From assembly GCF_015209585.1 (NCBI RefSeq), contig NZ_JADEYR010000012.1:1-64000 (forward strand): a DNA stretch of 64,000 nt. Reading direction: 5' to 3'. Origin of the DNA: Brachybacterium epidermidis. GTDB lineage: Bacteria > Actinomycetota > Actinomycetes > Actinomycetales > Dermabacteraceae. This document shows positions 51,065-60,220 of the stretch, piece by piece. A program made the position numbers and the translations under genes. Numbering within the stretch: the first letter of the stretch is position 1; the number at the start of each line of letters is the position of its first letter. A model generated the notes under the pieces. That model was not told the origin of the DNA. It saw nothing but the letters and a program-made list of their open reading frames with translations, and did no database searches.

Positions 51065-51999
51065 GGCTGGCTCCGGCCCGGGTCGGCGAGGATCCGCACG
51101 GCTCCGGGCAGCACGCGGGCGGTGATGGGCAGCTCGATGCGCGGCTCGCCGTCGGCATAGGCGCGCAGGCGACGACCGTCCCGCAGCCCCACGGTGACCT
51201 TCCGCACAGGCTGGACCTCGAAGCCGTCGACGCTGGTGTGGGTGCCATTGAACACGCGGGGGAAGAAGCGCAGCAGCTTCGTGCGGCCGATACCGGTCAG
51301 GGTGACCAGCTCCAGCACACCGTCGTCCACCCGCGCCTCGGGCACCATGCGCATGCCACCGCCGAACACCCCGGAGTTGCACAGGGAGATCAGGGAGGCG
51401 TCCAGGTCGATGCGCTCGCCGTCGTCGATGCGGATCCAGTACGGCAGGGGTCGGAACGAGGGCAGCTCACGCAGCACGGCGGTGGAGTATCGGACGGCGT
51501 GGCCGCGGGAGGCGCTGTTCGCGCGGGCGTTGACCAGGGCGTCGAAACCGAGGTTCACATTGCCCAGCGCCAGGGAGCGGTGGGGCAGCGCGTGCTCGGA
51601 GGCTGAGGTGATCTCGATGGCGTCGATGGTGACCACCGGCCGGGACAGCGCGTGCAGCAGCACTCGGGTGGCCTCCGCCGGTGAGTTCTCCGGCAGTCCC
51701 AGGGCGCGGGCGAAGTCGTTGCCGCTTCCGGCCGGGACCACGCCCAGCCGCACCGGGGTGCCGGCCACCACCTCGGCCCCGAGGGACACCGTGCCGTCCC
51801 CGCCGACGACCACCAGGGCGGTGAGGGTGTCGCGGACCTCGAGCGCACGTGCCCGGGCCACGTGGGCGGAGGATCCGGACAGGTCCACCACGGAGATCCC
51901 GGACAGGCGCAGCAGGTTCCCCACCTGGCGGCCCACCCGGTGAGCGGTGCCGAGCGCTGCGGTGGGGTTGAACAGCAGCCCTACCCGGAGTCGGCTCAC
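51061..51999 (-). CDS. Diacylglycerol/lipid kinase family protein
   Basis: A 312-residue protein of the DAGK catalytic family. NPTAALG near residue 12, VVVGGDGT (about 64-71), VPAGSGNDFAR (about 88-98) and LGNVNLGFDA are the standard motifs. Phosphorylates diacylglycerol or a related lipid. GTG at 51999 overlaps tatC, and the stop overlaps helY, each by 4 bp. Confidence 0.9.
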   Translation of the reverse strand: MSRLRVGLLFNPTAALGTAHRVGRQVGNLLRLSGISVVDLSGSSAHVARARALEVRDTLTALVVVGGDGTVSLGAEVVAGTPVRLGVVPAGSGNDFARALGLPENSPAEATRVLLHALSRPVVTIDAIEITSASEHALPHRSLALGNVNLGFDALVNARANSASRGHAVRYSTAVLRELPSFRPLPYWIRIDDGERIDLDASLISLCNSGVFGGGMRMVPEARVDDGVLELVTLTGIGRTKLLRFFPRVFNGTHTSVDGFEVQPVRKVTVGLRDGRRLRAYADGEPRIELPITARVLPGAVRILADPGRSQP

Positions 52000-52892
52000 C
52001 TGTTCTCCGGCTCGTCGATGCGGGAGGGGGCGTCGATCGGTTCGACGACGTGGTCGATCCGGCTGGCCTGGTCCGGTGACAGGCTCTGGGCGGCCTTTGC
52101 CTCCTTCTTGTCCCGTCGCTTGTCGTTCCAGATGGAGATGAACACGGCGGCGAAGAAGAGGCTGGAGATCGCGGCGGACATGCCGATCAGGGTGAAGGGC
52201 TCCGGGGTGGGCACCATCATCGCGGTGAAGGCGAAGCACAGGAAGATCACCCAGCGCCAGGCCTTCAGCATCGAATGGCCCCGAAGGATGCCCAGGAAGT
52301 TCAGCAGCACCAGCACCACCGGCATCACGAAGGCGATGCCGAAGGCGAGCATGGTCTTGACCAGCAGAGCGAGGTACTCGTCGTACTTGATCAGCTGCTG
52401 GACGCCATCGGTGACCGGGGTGAAGCTGAGCAGCACCGGCACCAGCTGGTTGACGGCCCAGTACCCGGCGGCGCAGCCCAGGAAGAACAGGGGGATCGCG
52501 GCACCGAAGAAGCCCAGCGCGTACTTGCGCTCGTTCTTGTGCAGGCCCGGCATGATGAACAACCATGCCTGCAGCATGATGATCGGTGCGGCCAGCAGCA
52601 GGCCCAGGTAGGCGGACATCTGCAGCCGTACGCTCAGGCCGGTGGCGACGCCCTGGAAGTTCAGATCGGCCTCCATCCCTGCCTTGGAGGCGATGCGGAA
52701 GGGACGCTGGAGCGCCTCGAACACCGTGGGGAACAGGAACCAGCCGACGATCGCGAGCACCAGCACGGCGAGGGCACAGATCATCAGCCGATTGCGCAGC
52801 TCGGTCAGGTGCTCGCCGAGGGACATCCGACCCTCGGGGTCCTTCTCCTTGCGCTTCTTTGGCGTGCGGCGTGCCTGACTGTCACGGGCCAC
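51996..52892 (-). CDS. tatC: Twin-arginine translocase subunit TatC
   Basis: A 298-residue polytopic protein with about six helices. MSLGEHLTELRNRL (about 23-36) is the signal-peptide-recognising N-terminus; EALQRPF and a FGIAFVMPVVLV helix follow. The charged C-terminus (about 255-298) is cytoplasmic. Works with TatA to export folded proteins such as the GH25 lysozyme here. The GTG start at 52892 follows GGGAGGAG. Confidence 0.95.
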   Translation of the reverse strand: MARDSQARRTPKKRKEKDPEGRMSLGEHLTELRNRLMICALAVLVLAIVGWFLFPTVFEALQRPFRIASKAGMEADLNFQGVATGLSVRLQMSAYLGLLLAAPIIMLQAWLFIMPGLHKNERKYALGFFGAAIPLFFLGCAAGYWAVNQLVPVLLSFTPVTDGVQQLIKYDEYLALLVKTMLAFGIAFVMPVVLVLLNFLGILRGHSMLKAWRWVIFLCFAFTAMMVPTPEPFTLIGMSAAISSLFFAAVFISIWNDKRRDKKEAKAAQSLSPDQASRIDHVVEPIDAPSRIDEPENR

Positions 52893-52983
52893 GGGTGTGC
52901 TCCTCCCAACAATCTGGGTCCGGTCGCGCTGCGGCCGGACCCGTCCTGTCGTTCAGCGGCTCGGCCGCCGAACGGATGACCGC

Positions 52984-53367
52984 TCAGTCGCGACGGTAGA
53001 GGTCGTCGTCCTCGCGCGCACGCACGGGCTCGCGCTCCAGCTCCTCGCGGTCGCGGGGGTCGTACTCGCGGTGGCGATCACGATCGTCGCGATCATCGCG
53101 GTAGCGGTCACGATCGTCGCGGTAGCGGTCACGGTCGCGGTCATCGCGGTACCGGTCGTCGTGGTCATCGCGCGCACGGTGGGAGCCGCCGTGGCGGTCC
53201 TCGTCCTCATCACGATCATCACCGCGCATCTCCTCGACCTCGCTCTTGAAGATGCGCATCGACTGGCCCAGGTTGCGTGCCAGACCCGGCAGCTTGCCGG
53301 CGCCGAACAGCAGCACGACGAGCAGGATCAGCAGGACGATCGCCCAGGGGTTGCGGAACATTCCCAT
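52984..53367 (-). CDS. tatA: Sec-independent protein translocase TatA with RD-rich tail
   Basis: A 127-residue protein; ATG at 53367, or the next one at 53361. One helix ([20 protein letters not shown]) leads into the amphipathic helix [22 protein letters not shown]. The tail (about 55-127) is almost only Arg, Asp, Tyr and His in RYRDD-type repeats, unusual in charge and composition. The gap to tatC is 91 bp. Confidence 0.93.
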   Translation of the reverse strand: MGMFRNPWAIVLLILLVVLLFGAGKLPGLARNLGQSMRIFKSEVEEMRGDDRDEDEDRHGGSHRARDDHDDRYRDDRDRDRYRDDRDRYRDDRDDRDRHREYDPRDREELEREPVRAREDDDLYRRD

Positions 53368-53484
53368 GAAAAAGCACCTTTCAGAAGCGCCGCGTGTGTG
53401 CGGGAGCGCGCCCATGGTCCCACAGCGGACCGTGTCGGCGTCGTACCCGGGAGCGGCGACGTGCCCGCCGTGCGACGGGCCCTC

Positions 53485-55554
53485 TCAGGGTAGCGCTTCG
53501 GAGGCGCGATGCCGCAGTTCGGAGGTCCGCGAAACGGTCACGATCGTGTCTCTGAGCGATGTGGGATGGACCACGTCGGCTGCACCGGCGGCTTCGAGGA
53601 CCGCGTCGACCAGGGGGGAGCGCAGAGGGTCCACCAGTCGAGCGTACGAGGCTGGCTGTGTCTCGGTTCCCGCCTCACGCAGTTCACGGGCATCGAAGGC
53701 CTCGGCGATCCAGTGCGCCTCGGGCTCCAGGCGCAGCCACACCTCCCCCTCGACCACGCCGGAGAGGTCCAGGGCCGCACCCGCCTCAGCGGGATCCGCC
53801 GGGTGCTGCGGCGCGCCGTCGGGGAGCACCTCCACCACGCGGTCCAGCCGGAACCGGCGCTCCCCCTGGGCCAGCTCGCAGTACGCCCGCAGGTAGGAGC
53901 GGATGCCGTCGGTCTCGATGCGCACAGGCCTGATCCGTCTCACCGAGGTGCCCGGCCGGTCCGGGGCGGAGTAGCGGATGGTCAGTGCACCGGACGGGTC
54001 GGCGGGGTCATCGACCGCCAGTGCGCGGTGGACGGCGCCGAGCACGGTCTCGGCGCGAGAGCCGATCAGCTGCGCTCCCGTCCCGTTGACTTCGCTCGCC
54101 TCCCCTGCTCCCGACGGCGTCACGCCTTCTGGACCGGTCTGTGCGGCGGTTCCTGCGCGAGCGCCGGCATCTGCACCCTCGGTGACCGTGTCGCGGCTTG
54201 CGAGCAGCTTCTGCCGGGCGGCGGCCACCAGGCGCACCTCCTCCCCGGCGGCGGGCTCGAGAGCGGCCAGTCCCGCCAGCAGCGCGGTGACCTCGACGTC
54301 GCTCAGGCGCAGGGCCCTGCGCAGCGGTTCGGCATTGCGCACCCGCACCGTTCCCTGCTCCCATTCGGCCTCGATCAGGTCCTCGAAGCCGGTTCCCATG
54401 TCGCCGCACACGAACAGCACCTGCAGGTCGGCGATGAGCTGCTGCTGGCTGATGCCGAGGGCCTGGGCCAGCTCGGCAAGGTCCACTTCATCACGGGACT
54501 GCACGTAGGACGCCTCGCTGATCAGGCGGGACAGCTGATCGCTCCCGCTGCTGGAGACCCGGATCCTGGGCGCGGGCCGTGCGGGAGCGGCCTGAACGGC
54601 GGCGAGGTCCCCGGGTCCCTCGTGCTGCTCGGCGATCCGGGAGAGGATCTGGGCGATCTCCGCCCTCCATGGTGCAGGATCGACCAGAGTCGTCCAACGC
54701 GCGGAGCCCAGCACCAGGCGGCGCAGTGCCGAGCGGGGCAGGATGGGCGTCTCGAAGCGCTTCGCCTCGAGCGGGGCGCCGGCACGATCCCTCAGCTCGA
54801 GCGCCTTGTACGGGGACGCCTCGATGACGGCGGGGGCGGGGTCCCCGCCGGTCTGGAGCCTGCCCAGGACCTCGGCGAGATCCACTCGCGACGGCCTGGG
54901 CCAGGGGGCGGCCCCTCCGACGCGGGGGAAGGACTCGATGCGGGAGGCGCGGAACACTCGGGCGTCCTCGCGATCCCGGTCGTAGCCGTGGACGTACCAG
55001 TGGCCGTCGTGGACGCCCACCACCCACGGCTCCACCGTGCGGCTGGTGAGGGCACCCGTGGTGGCGCGGTAGTCGAAGCTCACCGCGCTGGCCGAGGTGA
55101 CCGCCTCCAGCAGGGGGGTCAGCACCGGCAGGGACTCCACGGAGCCGCGGGGCGCGCGGCGCAGCAGGTCCGGATCGGCATCGTGCCCCAGGCTCAGCAG
55201 CTTGGAGCGCACCCTTCGGGCCGCTCCCCCGGCGGCGGCATCGTCCCAGGCGCGGCTGGCGGCCAGCAGCACGGTGTACTCCTGCGTGGTCAGGTCGAGC
55301 ACGGCATGGCCGGGGGTGGTGTCCAGGCGGTAGTAGACGGTGTTCTCGTCCAGCACGTCCGGTTCGCTGACCAGCGGCAGGCCCAGGTCCAGGATGGCGG
55401 CCTTGTCCCGCTCGAACATGCGCTCCGCAGCGGTCTCGCTGGGCGCGGCCGCATAGTCAGGGATCACCTGGAAGAGCTTTGAGCGATCGATCCGTCGGCG
55501 CGAGCCGATCGTCATGATCACGTTGAGCAGTCGTTCCACACCACGGGCAGCCAC
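53485..55554 (-). CDS. pafBC: Fused PafB-PafC WYL-domain DNA-damage regulator
   Basis: A 689-residue fusion. The first half begins GVERLLNVIMTIGSRRRIDR (PafB helix-turn-helix, then WYL: YVHGYDRDREDARVFRASRI at about 190). The second begins near residue 325 (RIRVSSSGSDQLSRLISEAS) with another HTH (ELAQALGISQQQLIADL) and WYL region. PafB and PafC are separate in mycobacteria, fused in some Micrococcales. It activates LexA-independent DNA-damage genes. Upstream of tatA by 117 bp; divergent from DUF3866 over 47 bp. Confidence 0.9.
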   Translation of the reverse strand: MAARGVERLLNVIMTIGSRRRIDRSKLFQVIPDYAAAPSETAAERMFERDKAAILDLGLPLVSEPDVLDENTVYYRLDTTPGHAVLDLTTQEYTVLLAASRAWDDAAAGGAARRVRSKLLSLGHDADPDLLRRAPRGSVESLPVLTPLLEAVTSASAVSFDYRATTGALTSRTVEPWVVGVHDGHWYVHGYDRDREDARVFRASRIESFPRVGGAAPWPRPSRVDLAEVLGRLQTGGDPAPAVIEASPYKALELRDRAGAPLEAKRFETPILPRSALRRLVLGSARWTTLVDPAPWRAEIAQILSRIAEQHEGPGDLAAVQAAPARPAPRIRVSSSGSDQLSRLISEASYVQSRDEVDLAELAQALGISQQQLIADLQVLFVCGDMGTGFEDLIEAEWEQGTVRVRNAEPLRRALRLSDVEVTALLAGLAALEPAAGEEVRLVAAARQKLLASRDTVTEGADAGARAGTAAQTGPEGVTPSGAGEASEVNGTGAQLIGSRAETVLGAVHRALAVDDPADPSGALTIRYSAPDRPGTSVRRIRPVRIETDGIRSYLRAYCELAQGERRFRLDRVVEVLPDGAPQHPADPAEAGAALDLSGVVEGEVWLRLEPEAHWIAEAFDARELREAGTETQPASYARLVDPLRSPLVDAVLEAAGAADVVHPTSLRDTIVTVSRTSELRHRASEALP

Positions 55555-55601
55555 GGCCTCAGGCTACCGCTCCAGGGTCCGCGACGACCTACGCTGGGCG
55601 C

Positions 55602-56717
55602 ATGCTGCGCTGGGAACGTGCCACCGTGATCGACCATCGCCCCGGTTGGGCGGGGGTGCGCCGCCTGCTGGTGCGGATCGACGCCACCGGGGAGACGGTG
55701 AGCGCGCTCGCCTCCCCCGAGCTCACCGGGGAGCCGGGCACCGGCGAGCAGGTGCTGCTGAACACCAATGCGCTGCGACGGGGCCTGGGCACCGGGGGCG
55801 AGGCCATGGTGGTGGCCCGGCCCGCGCACCTGCCAGCGGCGGAGGAGATCGCCGGGCACATGGTCAAGGCCCGGTACACGCCGATGCAGACCATGGTCGA
55901 CGCCATCGACGACCCCGCCTCCGAGCACTACGAGATCCTTCAGCACGCCGAAGGCCTGGACGGCATGCCGGTGGTGGTGGCGGATCTGCACTCCTCCCTC
56001 CCGGCCGTGGTGGCCGGGGTGCGGGCCGAGGCGCCGCAGGCCCGGATCGTCTACGTCCACACCGATGCGGCGGCCCTCCCGGCCGCCTACTCGGCGACCG
56101 CCGCGACCCTGCGGGAGCAGGGTCTGCTGGCGGCGACCATCAGCGCCGGTCAGTCCTTCGGCGGGGATCTCGAGGCGGTCACGGTGCATTCGGCCCTGCT
56201 GGGTGCCCGGCACGTGGCAGGGGCCGACGTCACTGTGGTGATCCAGGGGCCGGGCAACCTGGGCACCGGCACCGGGTGGGGGTTCTCCGGGGTGCAGGCC
56301 GCTGAGGCCGTGCACGCGGCCCACGTGCTGGGCGGGGTGCCGGTGGCGGCCCTGCGGGTCTCGAGCGCCGATCCGAGGGCGCGTCACCGGGGCCTGTCCC
56401 ACCACAGCGCGACCATGTTCGGCAGGGCCACCCTGGCTCCCCTGCGCCTTCCGGTGCTCGACCCGAGCGATGACGAGTACAGCGCTTTTCATATGTCAGT
56501 CACTGAACAGGTGGAATCTGCGATCATCGGGCCGGCGCTCGAGCGTGGCTGCCGACATCAGCTGGCCCCCGTCCGCACCGAGGGGCTCATCGCCGCTCTC
56601 GAGGCACTTCCGGTACGGCTGTCGACCATGGGCCGTGGGCTGGAGGAGGATCCGGAGGCGTTCCTCTACGCCGCACTGGCCGGGCGCTGCGCCGCCTCCC
56701 TAACCACGGACTGCTGA
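55602..56717 (+). CDS. DUF3866 family protein
   Basis: A 371-residue soluble protein of an uncharacterised actinobacterial family. It opens MLRWERATVIDHRPGW; blocks HMVKARYTPMQTMVDAIDD (about 88-106), VVVADLHSSLPAVV and GPGNLGTGTGWGFSGVQ (about 220) are conserved. It is often found next to pafBC. The ATG follows the gap it shares with pafBC. Function unknown. Confidence 0.85.
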   Translation: MLRWERATVIDHRPGWAGVRRLLVRIDATGETVSALASPELTGEPGTGEQVLLNTNALRRGLGTGGEAMVVARPAHLPAAEEIAGHMVKARYTPMQTMVDAIDDPASEHYEILQHAEGLDGMPVVVADLHSSLPAVVAGVRAEAPQARIVYVHTDAAALPAAYSATAATLREQGLLAATISAGQSFGGDLEAVTVHSALLGARHVAGADVTVVIQGPGNLGTGTGWGFSGVQAAEAVHAAHVLGGVPVAALRVSSADPRARHRGLSHHSATMFGRATLAPLRLPVLDPSDDEYSAFHMSVTEQVESAIIGPALERGCRHQLAPVRTEGLIAALEALPVRLSTMGRGLEEDPEAFLYAALAGRCAASLTTDC

Positions 56718-56760
56718 GCAGGCACGTCAGGCCGTCACGCTCGCGCGGGGCGCCGCGATC

Positions 56761-57201
56761 TCAGCCCTCGTGGTCGGGGGCCTCGCCCCGCTCACGCACC
56801 AGTGCCGCCAGGCGATGCGCATCGGCGATGCCGCGCTTGCCATCGGACCGCTGGATGGCCCAGGTGGCCAGGGTGCTGCCATCGGCGAGGTCCAGGTGCG
56901 CCCAGGGATCGCCCATGGGGAAGCTGACGCCCACCACCTCCGGCCAGGTGACCGTGCGGGTGCGGAAGAGGTTGCGCACCTCGAGCTGCTGCGGGCCGGC
57001 CACCACGCGCACGGAAGCCTGGAGGTGACAGAAGAGCGCCGCGAGCACACCGACCATCACCATGCCGGCGCGGTCCAGGGGGCTGAAGCCCGGTATCAGG
57101 ATCGCTCCGCCCACCAGCGCGGCCAGCATGATCACGGCGACCGCATAGCCCACCGCCCGCACCATGCGAGGGCGGAACACGACAGTGCCGGCAGTATCCA
57201 T
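56761..57201 (-). CDS. PH-domain (bPH_6-type) membrane protein
   Basis: A 146-residue protein. Two hydrophobic segments (about 14-32 and 42-58) are followed by a bacterial PH-like region with VTWPEVVGVSFPMGDPWAHL (about 82-101). ATG at 57201 or GTG at 57204; 10 bp after hisG, so probably the end of the his transcript. Function unknown. Confidence 0.75.
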   Translation of the reverse strand: MDTAGTVVFRPRMVRAVGYAVAVIMLAALVGGAILIPGFSPLDRAGMVMVGVLAALFCHLQASVRVVAGPQQLEVRNLFRTRTVTWPEVVGVSFPMGDPWAHLDLADGSTLATWAIQRSDGKRGIADAHRLAALVRERGEAPDHEG

Positions 57202-57211
57202 CACGACAGCG

Positions 57212-58069
57212 TCAGATCCGACAGGCCTGGATCGCCGTGACCAGGATGGCGCGGGCGCCCACTTCGTACAGCTCATCCATCATCCGATGGGCATGCGCAC
57301 GCTCCACCATGGAGCGCACGGCCGACCACTCCCCGCCGTGCAGCGGGGAAACGGTGGGCGACTGGAAGCCGGGGGTGATGGTCACGGCCCGCTCCAGCTG
57401 GGCGGTGGGGATGTCGTAGTCCAGCAGCACGTACTCGCGGGCCACGAGGACGCCCCGGATGCGGCGCTCGAGCACCTCGAGGGTATGGGCGGTGGTCTCG
57501 TCCAGCTCCATGCCGGGACGGGAGAACAGCACTGCCTGGCTGGTCACGATGGGCTCGCCGAAGGGTTCCAGGCCGGCCTGCCGCAGAGTGGTGCCGGTCT
57601 CCACCACGTCGGCGATCACATCGGCCACTCCCAGGCGGATCGAGGACTCGACCGCTCCGTCCAGGTGGACCACCTCGGCGTTGATGCCGTGCCCCGCCAG
57701 GTGATCGCCGACCAGGTTCTCGTAACTGGTGGCGATGCGCGTGCCCTCGAGGCTGGTGACGTCGCTGTGCTCGCCCACGGGGGCCGCGAAGCGGAAGGTG
57801 GAGCGGGCGAAGCCCAGCGGCAGGATCTCGGTGGCCGGGGTGCGGGAGTCCAGCAGCATGTCCTGGCCGGTGATGCCCACGTCCACGGTGCCCGAGCCCA
57901 CGTACACGGCGATGTCACGCGGGCGCAGGTGGAACAGCTCCACGTCGTTCTCGTGGTCCACCACCACGAGCTCCTTGGCCATGCCGCGACGGCGGTAGCC
58001 GGCCTCCTGCAGCAGCTCAGCAGCGGGCTCGGACAGTGCGCCCTTGTTGGGGACGGCGATGCGCAGCAC
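57212..58069 (-). CDS. hisG: ATP phosphoribosyltransferase (long form)
   Basis: A 285-residue first enzyme of histidine synthesis: ATP plus PRPP to phosphoribosyl-ATP. [30 protein letters not shown] and [14 protein letters not shown] (PRPP loop, about 165) are plain. The C-terminal 80 residues are the ACT-like regulatory domain that makes the long form histidine-inhibited and HisZ-independent. hisE lies 122 bp upstream. Confidence 0.95.
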   Translation of the reverse strand: MLRIAVPNKGALSEPAAELLQEAGYRRRGMAKELVVVDHENDVELFHLRPRDIAVYVGSGTVDVGITGQDMLLDSRTPATEILPLGFARSTFRFAAPVGEHSDVTSLEGTRIATSYENLVGDHLAGHGINAEVVHLDGAVESSIRLGVADVIADVVETGTTLRQAGLEPFGEPIVTSQAVLFSRPGMELDETTAHTLEVLERRIRGVLVAREYVLLDYDIPTAQLERAVTITPGFQSPTVSPLHGGEWSAVRSMVERAHAHRMMDELYEVGARAILVTAIQACRI

Positions 58070-58191
58070 GGGAACTCTCCTGGGTCGCCCGGGGAGGGCG
58101 AGGGGTCGGGGCGGGCAGGGACGGGGTGTCGATGGGTGCCGGGCGGGGCCGGCGGGAGGACAGGCTCGCGGTCGCGGTCCTGGAGTCCTGC

Positions 58192-58455
58192 TCAGAGGCG
58201 CCGGTAGACGTCCTCGAGGGTGATGCCCTTGGCGATCATCATCACCTGCAGGTGGTACAGCAGCTGGCTGATCTCGGTGGCGGCATCCTCGAGCGACTCG
58301 TGCTCACAGGCCATCCAGACCTCCGCCGCCTCCTCCACGATCTTCTTGCCGATGCCGTGCACACCGGAGTCGAGCTCGCGCACGGTGCCGGAGCCCTCCG
58401 GCCGGGTGCGGGCCTTCTCGGTGAGCTCGGCGAACAGGGCCTCGAAATCCTTCAC
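58192..58455 (-). CDS. hisE: Phosphoribosyl-ATP pyrophosphatase
   Basis: An 87-residue MazG-like enzyme. [13 protein letters not shown] (about 32-44) carries the E-E-x-x-E metal site, and [16 protein letters not shown] the second. Removes pyrophosphate from phosphoribosyl-ATP, directly after HisG. hisE followed by hisG is the usual actinobacterial order. The 122-bp gap 58070-58191 shows no element I can name. Confidence 0.93.
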   Translation of the reverse strand: MKDFEALFAELTEKARTRPEGSGTVRELDSGVHGIGKKIVEEAAEVWMACEHESLEDAATEISQLLYHLQVMMIAKGITLEDVYRRL

Positions 58456-58523
58456 CCCGACAGGGTACGCGCCCGTGCGGGCGGCCCGGGGAACGGACCG
58501 CCCGTCGGACGGCTCCGGTGGCC

Positions 58524-59252
58524 TCAGCGGGTGCGGACCGTGGGATCCAGGTGTGCGGTCTCGACCGTCACCCGCGCGTCGTCTCCCCCGCTGGGCCGGG
58601 CGGTGTCATCGCGCCGGCTGCGCACCCGCCACCACACGAAGAAGCCCACCAGGGTGAAGGCCCCGTAGAACACGTACATGAAGGCGCTGGCGTAGTAGCC
58701 GGCGCTCCACAGCAGCGGCACGCCCACGATGTCGACGGCCACCCAGATCAGCCAGAACTCGACCCAGCCCTTGGCCATGCCGTACGTGGCCAGCAGGCTG
58801 CCCATGAAGATCCAGGCGTCGGCCCACACCGGCTCATAGGAGCCCAGGGCGCGGAAGATCGGGGTCAGCAGCGCGGTGCCGCCCACCATCGCGACCACCA
58901 GCAGGATCCGCGTGCCCCAGGAGGCCCACTCGGGCTCGACCGCGGTGCCTCCTTCGGAGCGGGCCTGCCGCCAGCGCACCCAGCCGTAGACGCTGGTGGC
59001 GATGAACATCACCTGTCGGCCGGCCTGTCCCAGCAGGTCCACCGCATTGGGACTGCCGAACACGGTGCCCAGGAACACCGTCAGCAGCAGCAGGTTGCCG
59101 AGGATCCCAATGGGCCATGCCCATACCTTGCGGCGCATGCCGCCCAGGGCGCTGAGGAGCCCGAACACATTGCCGAGCACTTCTCGCAGGAGGAGGAACT
59201 GTCCACCCTCGAATTCGATCTTGGCGTCGAAGAGCCACTGCAGAACATCCAT
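58524..59252 (-). CDS. ribM: PnuC-like transporter, probable riboflavin importer RibM/PnuX
   Basis: A 242-residue PnuC-family membrane protein with about seven helices. [19 protein letters not shown] (about 43-61), [10 protein letters not shown] and [20 protein letters not shown] (about 155) are family motifs. ATG at 59252 has AAAGGA 7 bp upstream. PnuC proper takes nicotinamide riboside, but an FMN riboswitch lies in this leader (59349-59465), as in Corynebacterium and Streptomyces ribM/pnuX, whose products import riboflavin. I therefore infer riboflavin as substrate. No NAD gene is near. The last 35 residues are a charged cytoplasmic tail. Confidence 0.85.
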   Translation of the reverse strand: MDVLQWLFDAKIEFEGGQFLLLREVLGNVFGLLSALGGMRRKVWAWPIGILGNLLLLTVFLGTVFGSPNAVDLLGQAGRQVMFIATSVYGWVRWRQARSEGGTAVEPEWASWGTRILLVVAMVGGTALLTPIFRALGSYEPVWADAWIFMGSLLATYGMAKGWVEFWLIWVAVDIVGVPLLWSAGYYASAFMYVFYGAFTLVGFFVWWRVRSRRDDTARPSGGDDARVTVETAHLDPTVRTR

Positions 59253-59287
59253 GTCAGTCCTTTCACCATCGGATGCAGTGGCTCCGG

Positions 59288-59310
59288 GGAAAAAGGTTCC
59301 GGCATGGAAC
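59288..59310 (-). terminator. Riboswitch terminator hairpin
   Basis: On the minus strand, GTTCC-ATGCC-GGAAC then CTTTTTCC. It sits between the FMN aptamer and the ribM start, and an adjacent CGACGG/CCGTCG pairing (59310-59315 with 59334-59339) could form an alternative stem. Fits premature termination when FMN is bound. Confidence 0.65.
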
Positions 59311-59348
59311 GACGGACGTGCACAGGGGCGCGCCCGTCGGCATGCAGG

Positions 59349-59465
59349 ACGTGCGCCTCTCATCCAGGCTCTGACTGTCGGTGCCGGAGTTCCACCGGCT
59401 CCACCGCCGAAGCGGGTCGCGGACTATCACCGCCGGCTCGGACTTTCACCGACCCCGGAGCACGT
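59349..59465 (-). promoter_or_regulatory. FMN riboswitch (RFN element)
   Basis: Minus-strand RNA of about 117 nt. The P1 stem is ACGTGC (59465-59460) with GCACGT (59354-59349). Inside lie the conserved FMN-aptamer blocks: GGTGAAAGTCCGAGCCGGCG, GATAGTCCGCGACCCGC, CCGGTGGAACTCCGGCACCG and TGGATGAGAGG. It lies 97 nt upstream of the PnuC-like gene and should shut it off when FMN is plentiful. Confidence 0.93.
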
Positions 59466-59521
59466 CACTGATGTGACCGCACCAGGGTACTCCTCCTCAG
59501 GGCGCAGGCGCGGGCCGGCGC

Positions 59522-60220
59522 TCAGTGGCCGTTGTGGGATGCGGCATGCTGCGCCGCCAGCTCCCGCAGCGCGGCGATCTCCGCGGCGGCATCGTGCGCA
59601 CGGTAGATGGCCGATCCGGCGACGAACACGTTGGCGCCGGCCTCGGCGCAGCGCTCGATGGTCTCCCGGCTCACACCGCCGTCCACCTGGATCGACACCT
59701 GCAGGTTCGACTCGCTGATCGCGGAGCGGGCCCGACGGATCTTGGGGAGCATGGTCTCCAGGAAGCTCTGGCCGCCGAAGCCGGGCTCGACGGTCATGAT
59801 CAGCAGCATGTCGAACTCGCCGATCACATCCATCAGGGGCTCGACAGGGGTGGCCGGCCGCAGTGCGACACCCACCGCCGTGTTCTTGCGGCGCAGCTCC
59901 CGGGCCAGGCGGATCGGCGCCGCGGCGGCCTCCAGGTGGAAGGTGACCGAGGAGGCTCCGGCCTCGGCGAACTCGGGAGCGTGCCGGTCTGCGTCGGCGA
60001 TCATCAGGTGGGCGTCCACCGGGATCGGGGACCTCTCCACGATCTGCTCCACCATCGCCGCGCCGAAGGTCAGGTTGGGCACGAAGTGGTTGTCCATCAC
60101 GTCCACGTGCACGCTGTCGGCGCTGGAGATGCGGTCCAGCTCCTCCCCGATCCGCATGAAGTCGGCGTTGAGGATGCTGGGATGGATGTACTGGCCATCG
60201 GTCGCGTAGGCGGCGTTCAT
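59522..60220 (-). CDS. rpe: Ribulose-phosphate 3-epimerase
   Basis: A 232-residue TIM-barrel enzyme. [26 protein letters not shown] (metal His/Asp), [16 protein letters not shown] and QVDGGV are all in place. Interconverts ribulose-5-phosphate and xylulose-5-phosphate. ATG at 60220 overlaps the rsmB stop by 4 bp (ATGA). Confidence 0.95.
   Translation of the reverse strand: MNAAYATDGQYIHPSILNADFMRIGEELDRISSADSVHVDVMDNHFVPNLTFGAAMVEQIVERSPIPVDAHLMIADADRHAPEFAEAGASSVTFHLEAAAAPIRLARELRRKNTAVGVALRPATPVEPLMDVIGEFDMLLIMTVEPGFGGQSFLETMLPKIRRARSAISESNLQVSIQVDGGVSRETIERCAEAGANVFVAGSAIYRAHDAAAEIAALRELAAQHAASHNGH

Noticed and set aside
58524-59252. Nicotinamide riboside transporter PnuC as the final call
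   Set aside because: Homology fits, but the FMN riboswitch in the leader favours riboflavin as the substrate.
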